DNA of 41,236 bases from Polysphondylium violaceum (taxonomy: Eukaryota; Evosea; Eumycetozoa; Dictyosteliales; Dictyosteliaceae), in contig AJWJ01000177.1 in the NCBI GenBank assembly GCA_000277445.1, positions 1 to 41,236 of the forward strand, in the 5' to 3' direction. Of this stretch, positions 10,924 to 23,094 are shown piece by piece. Each line of letters opens with the position of its first letter. Position 1 is the stretch's first letter. The notes under the pieces were generated by a model. It worked only from the letters and a program-made list of their open reading frames with translations. It did not search any database and was not told where the DNA came from. Made by a program: the position numbers and the translations under genes.

Positions 10924-13900
10924 TATATATTATTGTTATTTTTATTATTTTTACAAAATTCTGTTACTGATTCTAGAATGTGATTTATAATACTAAATTT
11001 TCTTATATTTTTTTATCCAAAAAGGTTTTAATAAGATACATAAAATTTAAATTTGTGTTTTGATATTTTACACTAGTCTATAAATTTTATGTGGTGTGAT
11101 AGGAGGAGGATAATGTGGAAATTTAATTGTCAGTCAGTAAATATGATCTTTTTTAATACAAAAGTAAAGTGGTGAGTAAGTGATAGTGTCACAACAATTT
11201 TTGGATTGAGGGTGAAAAAAAATAATAAATGTAATCAAAAAGAGAGAGATATTGGTTTAGTTGATATCAAAAATAATAAATAAAATAAAAATATCATTAA
11301 TCATAATTATTAGATATATTATTTGTTCTAGTTGTTGTTGTTGTTGTTGTTGTGTTTTCGTTTTGTATATATGAAGGTTAAAATTCGTGGTTTGATTGAT
11401 AGAGGGGTGAGTGTGAGTGAGTGTGGTGAGTGTGTTGTATAAGAATTATTATTTTATTGGTGTGAGTGAGTGGTATGTTGGTATTTGTTGCTGTTAATGT
11501 ACAACCGCGTTTTTTTTAAATAATACTACTTTAGTTTTAGTTGTTTTTGGTATTATACATATCCATACAATTAGTGTGTGTGTGTGAATAATGTGATTAA
11601 AGAGATAATACTAGCTAGTGAAATAATTAATTTTTTTCAATAAACACAAACAATATTATTATCTCTAGGAGATGATTGTAAAAAGTTTTGGAAAATAAAA
11701 ATGTATATTTTGATAAGAAAACCAATGTTATTACACTCGAGAGAGTGGTAAAAAATAGTGGTGTCAATCAGTGGACACAAACATAAATCAGAAAATTAGA
11801 TATGTGATGATGACTTGGACGATTGATTTTAATTGTATGGAATTTTTTTCCTCTTTGTCTAAAACGCCAATAATAAAAAAATAGATATATTTATAAATAA
11901 AAATATATATACCCTTGTTATTATTGAATAAATAAATTTTAACAATGTTTAATAATTATTGTTACAAATAATATATGATATGTGAATACCTTTCAATAAT
12001 ACTGTGTGTGATTGACAATAAAATAAATAGCTATTCCTTAATTAATTTTTGGTAGTACTAATAGGGTATGTGTATGTGGGTGTACTGTTGTGAGTGTGTG
12101 TATGTATTTATTTATATATACATAATAAGAAAAAAAAAAAAAAAAACAGAGGAGAGAGAATGATGAATTTGTTTGAATTTTTATTCACTTTGAAAGTAAA
12201 TTATCATATGAGAGGGCAAGATTCTGTTTCATGAAACAGCAGAGGAGGAGGTATGTGGTGTGTGTGTGAATTTGATGCATAAGTAAAAAAAAATTAGGGT
12301 GAGATATGTTGGGATAAAAAGTGTGGGTGGGGGTGTTTCAAATTATGATAATGTGTTAAGATATATATGGTGTTTGGGGGGGTGTGTAAATTAAATTACA
12401 TTGTGTCTTGGGGTGCCATTATCTGCGCGTTTTAGTTTAGATAAATAGGTGTTTGATTCCTAATCTTTTGGTGAAAAAATGTTGGTGTATATTTTTAGAA
12501 TGTGTGTTGAGAGACTCTATTTTCTTTTTTTTTTTTCTGTCTATCAATTATTTGAATGTGTACTTTTGTGATATATACAGAAACAAAAATGATGTGGGTA
12601 GAGACTATGCATAAAAGAGGTTAACGGGTGATGATATTCTTTTTTTTTTTTTCTTGTTGTGTTTTTTTCTGTGTTTTTTGCAAAAAAAGAAATGATGATG
12701 GTCACCACTGTTTACCCTTCACCCCAATACTTGATTCTTAAAATAAAACTAATCACAAATTAATTGATCGATTTTTATCCTTTTTTGGTCCAAAAGGCCA
12801 TCAAGATTACAATATTGCTATTGTTGGTTTTTGTTTGAAAATACATTTGAGCTTAATCTTTGAATTGTGTTTTGACAAAAAGAAGAAGAATGAAATGTAA
12901 TACCTGTTATTATAACTTACCAATTAATCTACAATGACTATTTTTTTTTTTTTTTTGTCTTAAAAACAAAAACTATATATCTAAAAAAAGATATTTGAAA
13001 TTGTTGATAATTTATTCCACTCTCTTTGTTTCCACAGAGAGATAGTTTTTTTCCAAAATATTATACAGGAATGGTTGATATAAAGAATATATGATACAAT
13101 CAAATGGTTTGGATAACAAATAACAAAAATCAATATTAATCAATACACAAACACAAGTAAATTAAAATACCACCAACACATACTAACCAATGTAGAAAAA
13201 TCAAAAATCAAATTAAAGATAAAAGATAAATGATGATGTTATTTTTATATTATTTGTTTAAGCATACCACTCACATACCACCACCCTCACTCTAAGCTTG
13301 TGTTGTGTGTTGATTGATGAAAGAGATAAAAGTGATACGGTGTGCAGTCCCTTGTGATTGAGAGTGAGGTGTGAAATATTCATTATTTGTTTACATTATC
13401 ACATGTGGGTTTTTTATTCATAACATGGAGTGGAAAATAAAATTTGATGAAGAAAAAAAAAAAAACAACAAAGGGTGGGTGAAAAAGGGTGATGTGATGT
13501 AATAATAGATATCAACACTAACAAACATTACTATGTTTGAATTGGGATGCTGATATATGATTTTGCTAATTATATCGATTTGTTTTGCCAAAAGTAGAGA
13601 TAAACTAAAATAAATCAATATGATATATAAAAAAACCAATGGAATGATAAAGGAGCAAAGATAAGATAAGATAAGGCTAGTATAAAGCATTATTGGTGTG
13701 TTGATGAAAATTATTTGTCTCCAACACGATAAAATAATTAAGCCGTCATTAAGAATAAAATGAATAAAAGTTCAATATGCATGAGACTCTAAAAGACTCT
13801 ATTTCCATTAAATAATAAATTAATGGTGAGGCTTTGTAGGATATGCCAATGGAACTTGAGTTTCCAAAATTATCCAACACGTAAAATTAGATTATTTGAA

Positions 13901-14278
13901 TAAATGTGGGTGGCGGTAACCGATGATACTGTGGTGATTTGTTTGGGAGAGCAGGAGTGAGTGGGTGTGGTGGGTGAGTGTGTGAGCGAGGGTGGGGGTA
14001 GATATACAATGAATAGATTATTATAATAACATATACACATAATAATAAACACATGTGATATTATTATAATTAATGAGGGATAGTTGAAAAATACATCAAG
14101 AGTAAAATTCATTGACATGTGTGTGGGTGTTTAATTTAATAATAATTGATTAAATTATCTATAGATAATAATAGCAACAATAAACACCGATAATAGAGTA
14201 CGTAATTTCGTAGATGAAAAGAGGAAAAACATAGATAAGAGATAAAAACATATTGATTTAGGAATATATATATGCCCA
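10924..14278 (-). promoter_or_regulatory. 3.35-kb non-coding upstream region of the RhoGEF gene with G/T-rich boxes
   Basis: This is by far the longest gene-free stretch in the window. The + strand is strikingly G/T-rich in blocks: 11401-11440, 12321-12338, 12369-12387 and 13956-14000. They contain GGGTG and GTGTG strings like the G-boxes/CA-rich elements bound by the developmental factor GBF. For the leftward RhoGEF gene they read as CA-rich elements. There is also a (GTT)n tract at 11331-11352, long T and A runs, and a 16-bp palindrome CTGTTTCATGAAACAG near 12223. Two hydrophobic open frames (13418-13690, 13870-14118) have no coding character. The GBF link is inference from motif shape. Confidence 0.5.
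11331..11352 (+). repeat. (GTT)n microsatellite
   Basis: Seven uninterrupted GTT units lie in non-coding DNA. Similar trinucleotide tracts are abundant in dictyostelid genomes both inside and outside genes. Confidence 0.8.
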
Positions 14279-16078
14279 CTAGGTGAATTTCTTTTTCACT
14301 GGTTTATTTTCTACAATAGCAATTGAATGTGCTCCGCCTATTGAAACATTTACAACTCTTGAATAAACTTTAACATTTTTAAGATTCTTTTTCAATCTTG
14401 ATTGAATAAGTTGATTATCTATATTTTGAATACTATTATTACTATTATCATTATTACTATTGTTACTACTATTATTACAATTATCATTATCTAGAGATAA
14501 TTTGTTTAAATTGATATCACCACTACTACTATTACTATTACTATCACTATTACTGCTATCTGTTTGTTTTTTTAGTTTCTTTAAGGATTTACGATGTTGC
14601 TCTTGGATGAGATACTGGAGGTCAATGTCGGTATCGGTGTCTATGTTGAATAGTCTCTCGAGGCCCCATTTATCAGATTGAATGACAACGGGGATATCTT
14701 GATCCTCTTTCAACTCGTTGCCTATTCTGTAGGTGTCACCAGCACCAAAGCAATAGAGTTTACCCGAACTTGTAATAATGGCCGAGTTCCATGCACCGGC
14801 AAATACCTTGTCGACAGTGTCGCCCACCGAGTACTTAGCCTCGATGTGGGCTTTATGTGCACTGAGCTCCTCGTCGTTGGTCGTGTCGGGTGCGTATATC
14901 TCGTTAAAGACGTCATCGGCGTTGTTGTGGCTGTGACGCACGTGGGAGAGGGGAATGAGCTGGGGTCTGATCTGGTGACGGGTGACCTCGCCTAATCCCA
15001 GCGAGCCCTCGCTCATGTATCCCCACGAATAGGCCTCGCCGTTGTCCGTCACACACAGACTGTGGTAGTAGCCGGCGGCCACGTCGATGACCTTTTCGCC
15101 CAGATCGACTTTGCTTGGTACCAAGCTGTTTTTGAGATTGCCAATGCCCAGCTGGCCACAGATGTTGTATCCAAATGCAACCATCTCGCCGTCAGAGTTT
15201 AAGGCAATCGTGTGGTTCTTGCCGCACACAACCTTTGTAAAGTGTTGTTTGTAGAGGTCCTTGTGATGCACGGGTGCGCACGACACCTTTGTCGAGCCGT
15301 TGCCCAGTTGGCCATACCTGTTCCAGCCCCAGGTGTACAAACGACCCTGCGAATCGATGCAAGCCGAGTGCATGATGCCTGCAGCAGCGCCCACAATCCT
15401 CTTTCCCATTAGCGATGCGACGAGTGTTGGCGAGAATCGTGGTGCTTCGTCGCCCAGCCCCAATCTCCCATTGGTGCCACACCCAAATGAATATATTTCC
15501 CCAAAGCTTGATATCAACATCGAGTGCTGACTGCCTGTCGCTATAAAACTGTATCCTGCACTCGATGACGACGTGTGCGACAATAGTGTTGGTGTGATTC
15601 TATTCACCTGATCGCCCAACCCCAGCTGGCCCCATCTATTGCACCCCCAGACAAACACTCTGCCGTCCTCTGTCAGCGCCATACTGTGACTGTCGCCTGA
15701 CGAGACCAGCCTAATTCTCTGGTTTGTGTCAAAATGTACCTGCAAGGGCACCTGTACCGTCTTGTTTGTGCCGCTTCCGCACTGACCAAAGTAGTTGTAT
15801 CCCCAAGCCACCAAACAACCACTCACATCATTCTCGACGACAACACCTCTACTCTTTTCGTTCTTTTTCTTTTTCTTTTTCTTGTCTTCATCGTCCTCGT
15901 CCTGTGTATCATCGTCATCATCGTCATCGTCATTGTCAGGATTCACATAATCATCCTCCTCTGAAGGAAAAGATTCGGCAGAACTGCTCGACTCGCTCTC
16001 ATCTTCTCCTTCCCCAAAAAACCATTTCTCCACCGAAGCACCTCCACATCCCAACCAATTTGTTACACTTGATAACAT
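14279..16078 (-). CDS. RCC1-repeat (seven-bladed beta-propeller) protein
   Basis: A single exon runs from ATG at 16078-16076, 599 aa. After a Ser/Glu/Asp-rich acidic segment and a Lys run (about residues 25-75) there are seven RCC1 repeats. Their blade cores read CLVAWGYN, RVFVWGCN, EIYSFGCG, RLYTWGWN, EMVAFGYN, EAYSWGYM and KLYCFGAG, each paired with a GxxHS/T-type strand. Between blades 6 and 7 there is an insertion, and between blade 7 and the closing 'VSIGGAHSIAIVE' strand a long Ser/Asn/Asp-rich loop. RCC1 itself is the nuclear Ran GEF, but many RCC1-repeat proteins have other roles. The acidic N-terminus and loop make this a generic RCC1-family member rather than a clear RCC1 orthologue. 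The propeller-coding middle (about 14880-15830) is far more GC-rich than the ends. Confidence 0.88.
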   Translation of the reverse strand: MLSSVTNWLGCGGASVEKWFFGEGEDESESSSSAESFPSEEDDYVNPDNDDDDDDDDTQDEDDEDKKKKKKKNEKSRGVVVENDVSGCLVAWGYNYFGQCGSGTNKTVQVPLQVHFDTNQRIRLVSSGDSHSMALTEDGRVFVWGCNRWGQLGLGDQVNRITPTLLSHTSSSSAGYSFIATGSQHSMLISSFGEIYSFGCGTNGRLGLGDEAPRFSPTLVASLMGKRIVGAAAGIMHSACIDSQGRLYTWGWNRYGQLGNGSTKVSCAPVHHKDLYKQHFTKVVCGKNHTIALNSDGEMVAFGYNICGQLGIGNLKNSLVPSKVDLGEKVIDVAAGYYHSLCVTDNGEAYSWGYMSEGSLGLGEVTRHQIRPQLIPLSHVRHSHNNADDVFNEIYAPDTTNDEELSAHKAHIEAKYSVGDTVDKVFAGAWNSAIITSSGKLYCFGAGDTYRIGNELKEDQDIPVVIQSDKWGLERLFNIDTDTDIDLQYLIQEQHRKSLKKLKKQTDSSNSDSNSNSSSGDINLNKLSLDNDNCNNSSNNSNNDNSNNSIQNIDNQLIQSRLKKNLKNVKVYSRVVNVSIGGAHSIAIVENKPVKKKFT

Positions 16079-16645
16079 AACTATTGTGTCTGTGTGTGTG
16101 TATATATATATGTGTGTATGTGTTTAAACTAGAATATGTCTAGATATAGAATGTGCACAAAAATAGAGATAGATATGCACGCTCTATCGCCGAATGTCGA
16201 AAAATATATTGTGTGAATTTTTTTTATTTTTTTTTTATTTTTGTCTTTTTTAAAAGTTGAGATATTAAATGAGAAATCATCTTCTTTGTCTATCTTTAGA
16301 TACTGTGATCATCGCAGAGTTTATTAATGTTTAGAAGTCCAAGTATTCATTAATACTCATGAACCTTTTGCCATACAACTCAAGACGATTAAACATTCAA
16401 GTGTTAAAATGTATAACATGTTTTCCGATAATTTACTCAACTTGTGTGTGTGGTTATGTCATGAAATAAAATATATCAACTGATCTGACTTGCCAATTTA
16501 TATATTAATCTTGAATTACACATTTACTTAATGAAGTGAGTTTCTGAAAATTTTATAAAAAAAAAAAATACGGTATCATCCCCATCTTCGTGGGCTTTTT
16601 TTATAGAATTTTTTTTTTTCTATTCATTCATTTTATTATATAGTC
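16079..16645. promoter_or_regulatory. Divergent promoter interval, RCC1-like / tyrosyl-tRNA synthetase
   Basis: This is 567 bp between two head-to-head start codons. It contains a (GT)n-(TA)n stretch just upstream of the RCC1-like gene and T runs at 16220-16255 and 16608-16620, typical of dictyostelid promoters. A small hairpin (CCCCA at about 16579 with TGGG at about 16588) is followed immediately by a T run. No gene is visible. Confidence 0.55.
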
Positions 16646-18011
16646 ATGTCTACTCCTACTGAAAGTATTGAAAAGGGTGTTGAGAAATTAGAAGTCTCAC
16701 CAGCTGCCGCCCCAGCCGCTGAAAAGCCAAAAATGTACATATTACATCTTACATACACACACATTGGTATTATCCATTGTTAGCCCATACCATACACTAA
16801 CACAACATCTCAATGTGACACAACAGTGAATTAAGTGAAAGAAATCAAGAAAGATTAGCATTAATTAAACAAGTTGGTGAAGAAATTGTTAGTGAAGAAA
16901 GTTTGATTAGATTGTTAAATGGTAAGGAAAAACTTAGATGCTATGATGGTTTTGAGCCATCTGGCAGAATGCATATCGCCCAAGGTATTCTTAAATCCAT
17001 CAATGTCAACCGTATGACCAAAGCCGGTTGCACATTTATCTTTTGGGTTGCCGATTGGTTCGCCATGTTAAACAACAAGATGAACGGTGACTTGAACAAG
17101 ATTAGAAAAGTTGGTCAATATATGATTGAGGTATGTGTATCGTGTATGTATATCGGGTATTTGTTCGTTGCTAACACTTGTATTGCAGATCTGGAAGGCT
17201 ACTGGTATGGATATGGAGAATGTCGAATTCTTGTGGTCATCTGACGAAATCAACAAGAATGCAAACGACTATTGGTTGAGAGTCATGGACATTGCCAGAA
17301 AATTCAATGTACCACGTATCAAGAAATGCTCGCAAATCATGGGTCGTAACGAAGAGGACGATCTCATGTGCGCTCAATTATTATACCCATGTATGCAATG
17401 TGCCGATATCTTTTACTTAAAGGCCGATATCTGCCAATTGGGTATGGATCAAAGAAAAGTCAATATGTTGGCCATCGAGTATTGCGACAAGGTCAAGATC
17501 AAGAACAAGCCAATCATTGTCTCTCACCACATGTTGAGTGGTCTCAAAGAGGGCCAAGAAAAGATGTCTAAATCTGACCCAGACTCTGCCATCTTTATGG
17601 AAGACACTGAAGCTGATGTAAACACTAAAATCAAAAAAGCCTTTTGTCCACCAGGTGTCGTTGAAAAGAACCCAATTCTCGATTACGTCAAACACATTAT
17701 TTTCCAAAAAGTTGAAACCTTTACCATTCCAACCAAAGAAGGTGACAAGTATGTATATCTATTGATGGATGATCATTGCTCATCTCACAAAACAACAATA
17801 CTAACCTCTCTCACTCCTATACAGGGTTTACACCAAATATGATGATTTAGAAGCTGACTACAAGGCTGAAAAGATTCACCCAAGTGAATTGAAACCACAA
17901 GTAGCCAAAGCCATCAACGCTATGCTTCAACCAGTCAGAGATCACTTTACCAACAATGCTGAAGCTGCCGCTCTTCTCAAGACCGTCAGATCCTACACTG
18001 TCACCAGATAA
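16646..18011 (+). CDS. tyrS: Tyrosyl-tRNA synthetase, cytosolic (eukaryotic/archaeal type)
   Basis: Four exons: 16646-16734, 16827-17130, 17189-17748 and 17825-18011, with introns of 92, 58 and 76 nt, giving 379 aa. All junctions keep phase and the terminal exon reads cleanly to TAA. It charges tRNA-Tyr with tyrosine. Class I signatures are visible: HIAQG (residues 79-83) as the HIGH motif within CYDGFEPSGRMHIAQG, and KMSKS (256-260) in the EKMSKSDPDSAIF loop typical of eukaryotic TyrRS. The tyrosine-binding elements FWVADWFAMLNNK and QLGMDQRK are present. A short Ala/Pro/Glu-rich extension precedes the catalytic core. There is no EMAPII-like C-terminal domain (as in metazoans) and no clear mitochondrial presequence, so the cytosolic enzyme is most likely. 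Confidence 0.96.
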
Positions 18012-18729
18012 ATACACTCATTATCTGTGTATCTCGGTTGATACAGTGTTTCCTGCCCAGATTCATTATTTACTGCAGACAAACACGACTCTACTCACTC
18101 CACACTCAATATATCACACATTATTTCAAATAAATCATAAATCAATATGAATAAATCTCATTTTCATTTTCATGAAAAAAAATAAAAAACCTATTACCAA
18201 TATTAGTAAGTAATCGTGTGGTAGTGGTGATGTCCTTCATCCTTTTTGGACCAACACTTCACACATTTCTTGGAGCCATGATATTTATGACTGTTATTTT
18301 TTTCAAATTTTTTTTTCAAATTTTTTTTTCAAATTTTTTTGGTGTGTGGTAATTTTTTTTTTTTTTTGTTTTTATATTCACAGTGTATCTCTCTTTTCAA
18401 CATCTCAATTTTTTTTTTTTTAAAAAAAGAACTCGATTTTGAAAATCCAGAGCGCGCAATTATTTATATTAACAAAAGCAATTTAACCCCAGATCAGTTT
18501 TTATTTTTATATTTTTTCATTTCCTTGTTTGTTATTTGTACATTATCTATCTATTGATTGTCGTTGTTTGATTGTTTGTGTACACTACATACTGTTATCG
18601 TCATCACATCACAATCACACACTAGTATATTAAATAGATCTTTCACACATACATATACATACATATTTACACATATACAGATACACACATAGATATATAT
18701 AACTATATACACATACATATCATATAAAT
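18012..18729. other. Non-coding interval with T-rich tandem repeat
   Basis: This 718-bp stretch holds the 3' flank of tyrS and the promoter of the SMARCC gene. It includes a 13-bp tandem repeat (18301-18340), T runs up to 18425, and an (ATAC)-like CA/TA-rich stretch at about 18650-18720 directly before the next ATG. No gene or structured RNA is convincing. Confidence 0.55.
18301..18340 (+). repeat. Tandem repeat, 13-bp unit TTTCAAATTTTTT, three copies
   Basis: The CAAA core recurs at 18304, 18317 and 18330, exactly 13 bp apart. It lies in promoter DNA about 400 bp upstream of the SMARCC start codon. Confidence 0.85.
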
Positions 18730-21700
18730 ATGACAAATAATAATGGTAATGGAACAGCAGCAGCTACGACTGTCAAGGTTAAAGAGTTTTCGGTGAATAT
18801 CAAAGACTATGAAGATAGTTCTTATTTTAAAAAGTTGGATGCTATTAGAGCAGCCCTTTCAAAAACACTTTCAGATGATACTATTACAAGCAAAGGTTTA
18901 GCAACTTTATTAGCTCAATTTCTTCAATTTTATGATGATATGCTTGGTAGAAATGTAAGCACACAATCTAGATATCTATTAGAGTACCAAAACTAATCGT
19001 TAATCATTAATAATATAATAATAACAAACAAACAGGCAACAAATAGACCAAATCTTACTAAAATACCAATGAGTTTATTCAAAGATTACAATGCTGATGG
19101 ATCACTCTATGAAATCTTTAGAGTGATGCATACATTTAGAAATACAAATGATTGGAAAAAGTTTGATTTTAAAGCAGCAAATAGAAGAGACAAACATATC
19201 GAAATGTTGGTTTCAATTCATGATTCATTATTAGTATGTATAGATATAGATAGATGTCGTAGATATAGATCTATATATTAACAACAACAACAACAACAAC
19301 AATATAGAACTTGGGATTATTAAAGTTACCTAGTGTTTATTTTGAAGATAGTTTAAATAATATCGAAAAGTTAAAGAGTATTGTTGAATCTCATGGTGGA
19401 AAGATCGTAGATAACAGAGACAGTGCTACACATATCATCAAGACACCATTGGAGGAATTGGATGAACCAACAAATGTAGAGTATCTTCGTACCATTGAAC
19501 ACAAGCAAAAGATGAATTTAGTTCATTGGTGGTATTATCCCGATTCCTACGATGCTTGGTTGTCAAGCTCAGACGTCGAGGGTGAGGAACCAGATGTTGA
19601 TCAACAAATACCCGATAAATGGATTGTATCGCCACGTTGGATCACCGATACCGATATATTCAATGAGTGGATGAATGAAATCGACTATGAAGAGGAAGAC
19701 AACACCAACAACAGCAACAGCACCAACAACGCAGCAGGTAATAACGCAAACACCAACACTCCCAATAAAAAAGACGACAAATCGGTCAAAGGCAAGAGAG
19801 GAAGAAAGGCAAAAAAGAAGGTCACCACCCCAAAGACTGGCACCACTCCCGATCAAGAGATGGCTGACAGCAGCAGTGGCACCACCGAAGAAGGCAATGA
19901 CAGCAACACAGAGGAATCAAACAAGAGAAAATCAACCTCCGTTCCCTCAACTCCAAGTAAAAAGTTTAAACAAGATGATGAAACATCTACTCCAGCTACT
20001 CCAGTTGACAGTACTACTGCTACTACCGAACAACAACCAGCTACAGTTGTTACTCCAACTGCTGCCACCTCTACTCCAGCAATCCCAGTCTCTGCACCTA
20101 CAACTACATTTGCTCAACAACCAACTTCACCAACTATTCCACAACAACCAGCTACCGCCAAACCATTGCCAGTGATGATGAATCCATTGGTAGGTGGCGG
20201 CGTTGTCCCTTCACCAGGACCATTAATCGCCAAGCCCGTTCCACAGATGGTGACACCAATGAAACAGCCCGTTCCAGGCATTCCCAACCCATCCACACCC
20301 CAACCAGTGGCCATCAACAAAACTCCAGCCTCTATAAACACCCACATTGCCAATAGACCCAGATCAAGTTCCAAGTCTACTAAAATGGATACACCAAGCC
20401 ACATTGCTCAACCCATGGTTGTGACCAACATTTCACAAATCCCCGCACAACCTCAATTCCCAGGCGCCCAGCCCATCACCTCTGCCCCTACATCCACCGA
20501 CTCTGCCTCGGGCGTCGTTGGTGCCTCGCCATCGGCCACCACACCAACTGCCACCACAACCACCCCTACCACCACCGCCACAGGGGTCTCCACACCCCCT
20601 GCTGCCAAGACCATTGGGTTGTTGTCTGCATTCTCGATTCCACCCAGTCCCTGCAGCTGGTTCAAAATGAGCGAAATTCACGAGATTGAGAGAAACCAAT
20701 TGCCAGAGTTCTTTACTGGCAAGTCGCCCTCCAAGAACCCCAAGATCTACAAAGAGTACAGAGACTTTATGATCAACACCTATCTCCAAAACCCATACCA
20801 ATATCTCACCCTCACCGCCATCAGAAGAAACCTTGTCGGTGATGCCTGCTCCATTCTCAGAGTCCACAGTTTTCTCGAGCATTGGGGATTGATCAATTAC
20901 TTTGTCAATCCCGAAGGCGGCTCCTATATCCCCCTACCATCACCCCAAACCACCCAATCCATCAAACAATTCCATCAAGACAAACAAAAAGAAAAGGAAT
21001 CACCAAGTTTAACCAGCAGTGGTTCTGCTGTTGAAAAAGAGAAAGAGTCATCATCATCATCATCAAAGGAAAATGAAACCTCAACAACCTCAACCTCAAC
21101 AACAGATGGTACTGTTACCAGTCCATCAACACCAGCAACAGCCACAACTACCACCACTACTACAACCAATACAGCATCAGCAGCAGCACCAACTATACCC
21201 AAACAATTAATCACCAAAGCATCACCATTTGAATTTAGAAACAACATCTACTCGCAATTCAAGTATCAATGCAATAGATGCTACCACGATTGCACCAAAC
21301 TTAGATTCTGTGTCACCAACAGACCACAGACACTCGAGGGACAAAATATACCCGATCACATGTTCCCAATGAACTTGTGCTCCGAGTGTTTTAATAATGG
21401 CAACTATCCCAATTTCCTCCAAGGCACCGACTTTACTCGTATTGAAATGCCAGCTCCTGAAATGTTGGACGAATGGACTGATCAAGAGACCCTCTTGCTT
21501 TTGGAAGCATTGGATATATTTGCCGACAGTTGGACAGATGTCGCTGAACATGTTGGATCAAAAACAAAGGAACAATGTTTACTTCAATTTCTACGTTTAC
21601 CCATCGAAGATCCCTATCTCGAGGACAATATAAGCAAGTCGACTCAAATCACTCCCAACGAAATGGAACTCAACAACCCGTTGGCCGACATGAGCAATCC

Positions 21701-22391
21701 CGTCATGTCTTTGATATCTTTTCTCTCTACCTCTGTCAGCCCCGTCGTCGCCGCTGCCGCTGCTCAAGCTGCTTGCAATGTATTGATTTCCGAACAAGAT
21801 AAAGATAAAGATGCTGCCGGAAGCACCACTGGCGAAGATAAAGAAAAGGAGAAGGAGAAGGAAAAGGAAAGTGACTCGATGGACACTTCATCGATCAATG
21901 GTCCAAATAACACCAACGATGACGAGTATTTCTCAAAAGTCAATATTCAATCTGCTGCCGCTGCCGCTTTGGCTGCCGCCAGCATCAAAGCCAAGTCGTT
22001 GAGCAAGGTTGAAGAAAAGGAAATACAATCCCTCATTTTAAAGATTGTCAACGTTCAAACAAAGAAATTAGAGTTGAAATTAAAATACTATGTAGAGTTG
22101 GAAGATGGTTTGGAAAAGGAAAGAAACTCTCTCGAGAAGGCCAGACAAAACCTTTTTGCCGAAAGATATAGTCTAATGAAAGCCACTCACACCAATCAAC
22201 AACCACAACCATTTATGACCTCACCAAACAAACCTTTATCACCCAATCCAGTATCAAATAACACTTTAACATCACCATCATCAACATCAACACCAACCAC
22301 TACAACCACCACCACATCAACAACTCCATCAACAATAACACCATCTGTTATTGGTACTCCAATGAATGTAGATAATACCGAAAATAAATAA
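18730..22391 (+). CDS. SWI3/SMARCC (BAF155/Moira) subunit of SWI/SNF remodelling complex
   Basis: Three exons: 18730-18954, 19036-19233 and 19308-22391, with introns of 81 and 74 nt, all phase 0, giving 1168 aa. The second intron holds a (CAA)n tract before its acceptor. Residues about 1-275 match the SMARCC N-terminal module with a BRCT-like fold (VYFEDSLNNIEKLKSIVESH, then DKWIVSPRWI). A basic, Thr/Pro/Gln-rich linker follows. The SWIRM domain lies at about 580-675 (PPSPCSWFKMSEIHEIE), a ZZ-type zinc finger at about 790-850 (CNRCYHDC ... CSECF), and the SANT domain at about 860-912 (EWTDQETLLLLEALDIF). A C-terminal coiled coil lies at about 1042-1102. This order SWIRM-ZZ-SANT-coil is that of core SWI/SNF scaffolding subunits in the nucleus. 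Several homopolymeric Thr, Ser and Ala runs are dictyostelid-typical. Confidence 0.94.
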
Positions 22392-23094
22392 ATAAATACT
22401 CAAATAAATAAATATCATTATTATTATTATAATACATGGATCGATTGCTTTATTTATACCCAATTGATTAGATCCTTTGTGTAGGGCATATAGCATAAAT
22501 ATATGGCCACAAATAATGTCATTCCTTTGAATTTAAACTACAGATAATTTATAGTATTTCTATCCAAACAGATATGTGTCATAACATCTATCGGTATTAA
22601 AATAAAAATAAAAAAGGTGTGTTTCAAATGTAAAAAACCCTTTATTATTAGACTCAATGAATATCTATGTTTACAAGTATTAATTAATCATCATCATCAT
22701 TATTTATAATGCTAAAGACGGCACAGAGGTTTCAATGAACCCCTCCATCACCAGAATAAAAAAGTTTCTTACGACAAAGGCGATATCTCTTAGTTTTTGA
22801 AGGAAATAAATTACAAAAAATTAAAAAAAAATAAAAAAAAAAAAAAAACTACCCACACTCTCAGGAAAATAAAGAAATTTTTCTCAATTCAAATATTCAC
22901 TTTTCCCCCCTCTCAATAAATAATTAATTAGGGACACACACATACATTTATATCCACAACATTTATTTATATAGGTTTTTAACAAAAATTTATTACATAT
23001 ACGAATTTACATCATAACCAATAACATAGAATAGTAGTAGCCCAAATACTCATACATCATACATATCAAAACATATATTATATAAATAATAAAT
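22392..23094. other. Non-coding interval
   Basis: This 703-bp AT-rich stretch holds the SMARCC 3' flank and the promoter of the SLC44 gene. It contains poly(A) tracts at 22820-22850 and a weak hairpin (GAGG at about 22727 with CCTC at about 22743). No gene is visible. Confidence 0.55.

Noticed and set aside
13300-13380. TGATGA string in GT-rich DNA considered as a snoRNA C box
   Set aside because: No CTGA box or terminal stem within 100 nt.
13418-14118. Two minus-strand frames (90 and 82 codons)
   Set aside because: They are hydrophobic translations of T-rich DNA with no domain, atypical codon use and no matching start context; more likely promoter DNA of the RhoGEF gene.
15192-16080. Several long frames on both strands inside the RCC1-like gene
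   Set aside because: They are shadows produced by the GC-rich propeller region; only the minus frame gives recognisable RCC1 blades.
18494-18612. Possible minus-strand box C/D snoRNA (GTGATGA near 18606, CTGA near 18495)
   Set aside because: The flanks do not form a terminal stem and the spacing is too long; both boxes are common by chance in this DNA.
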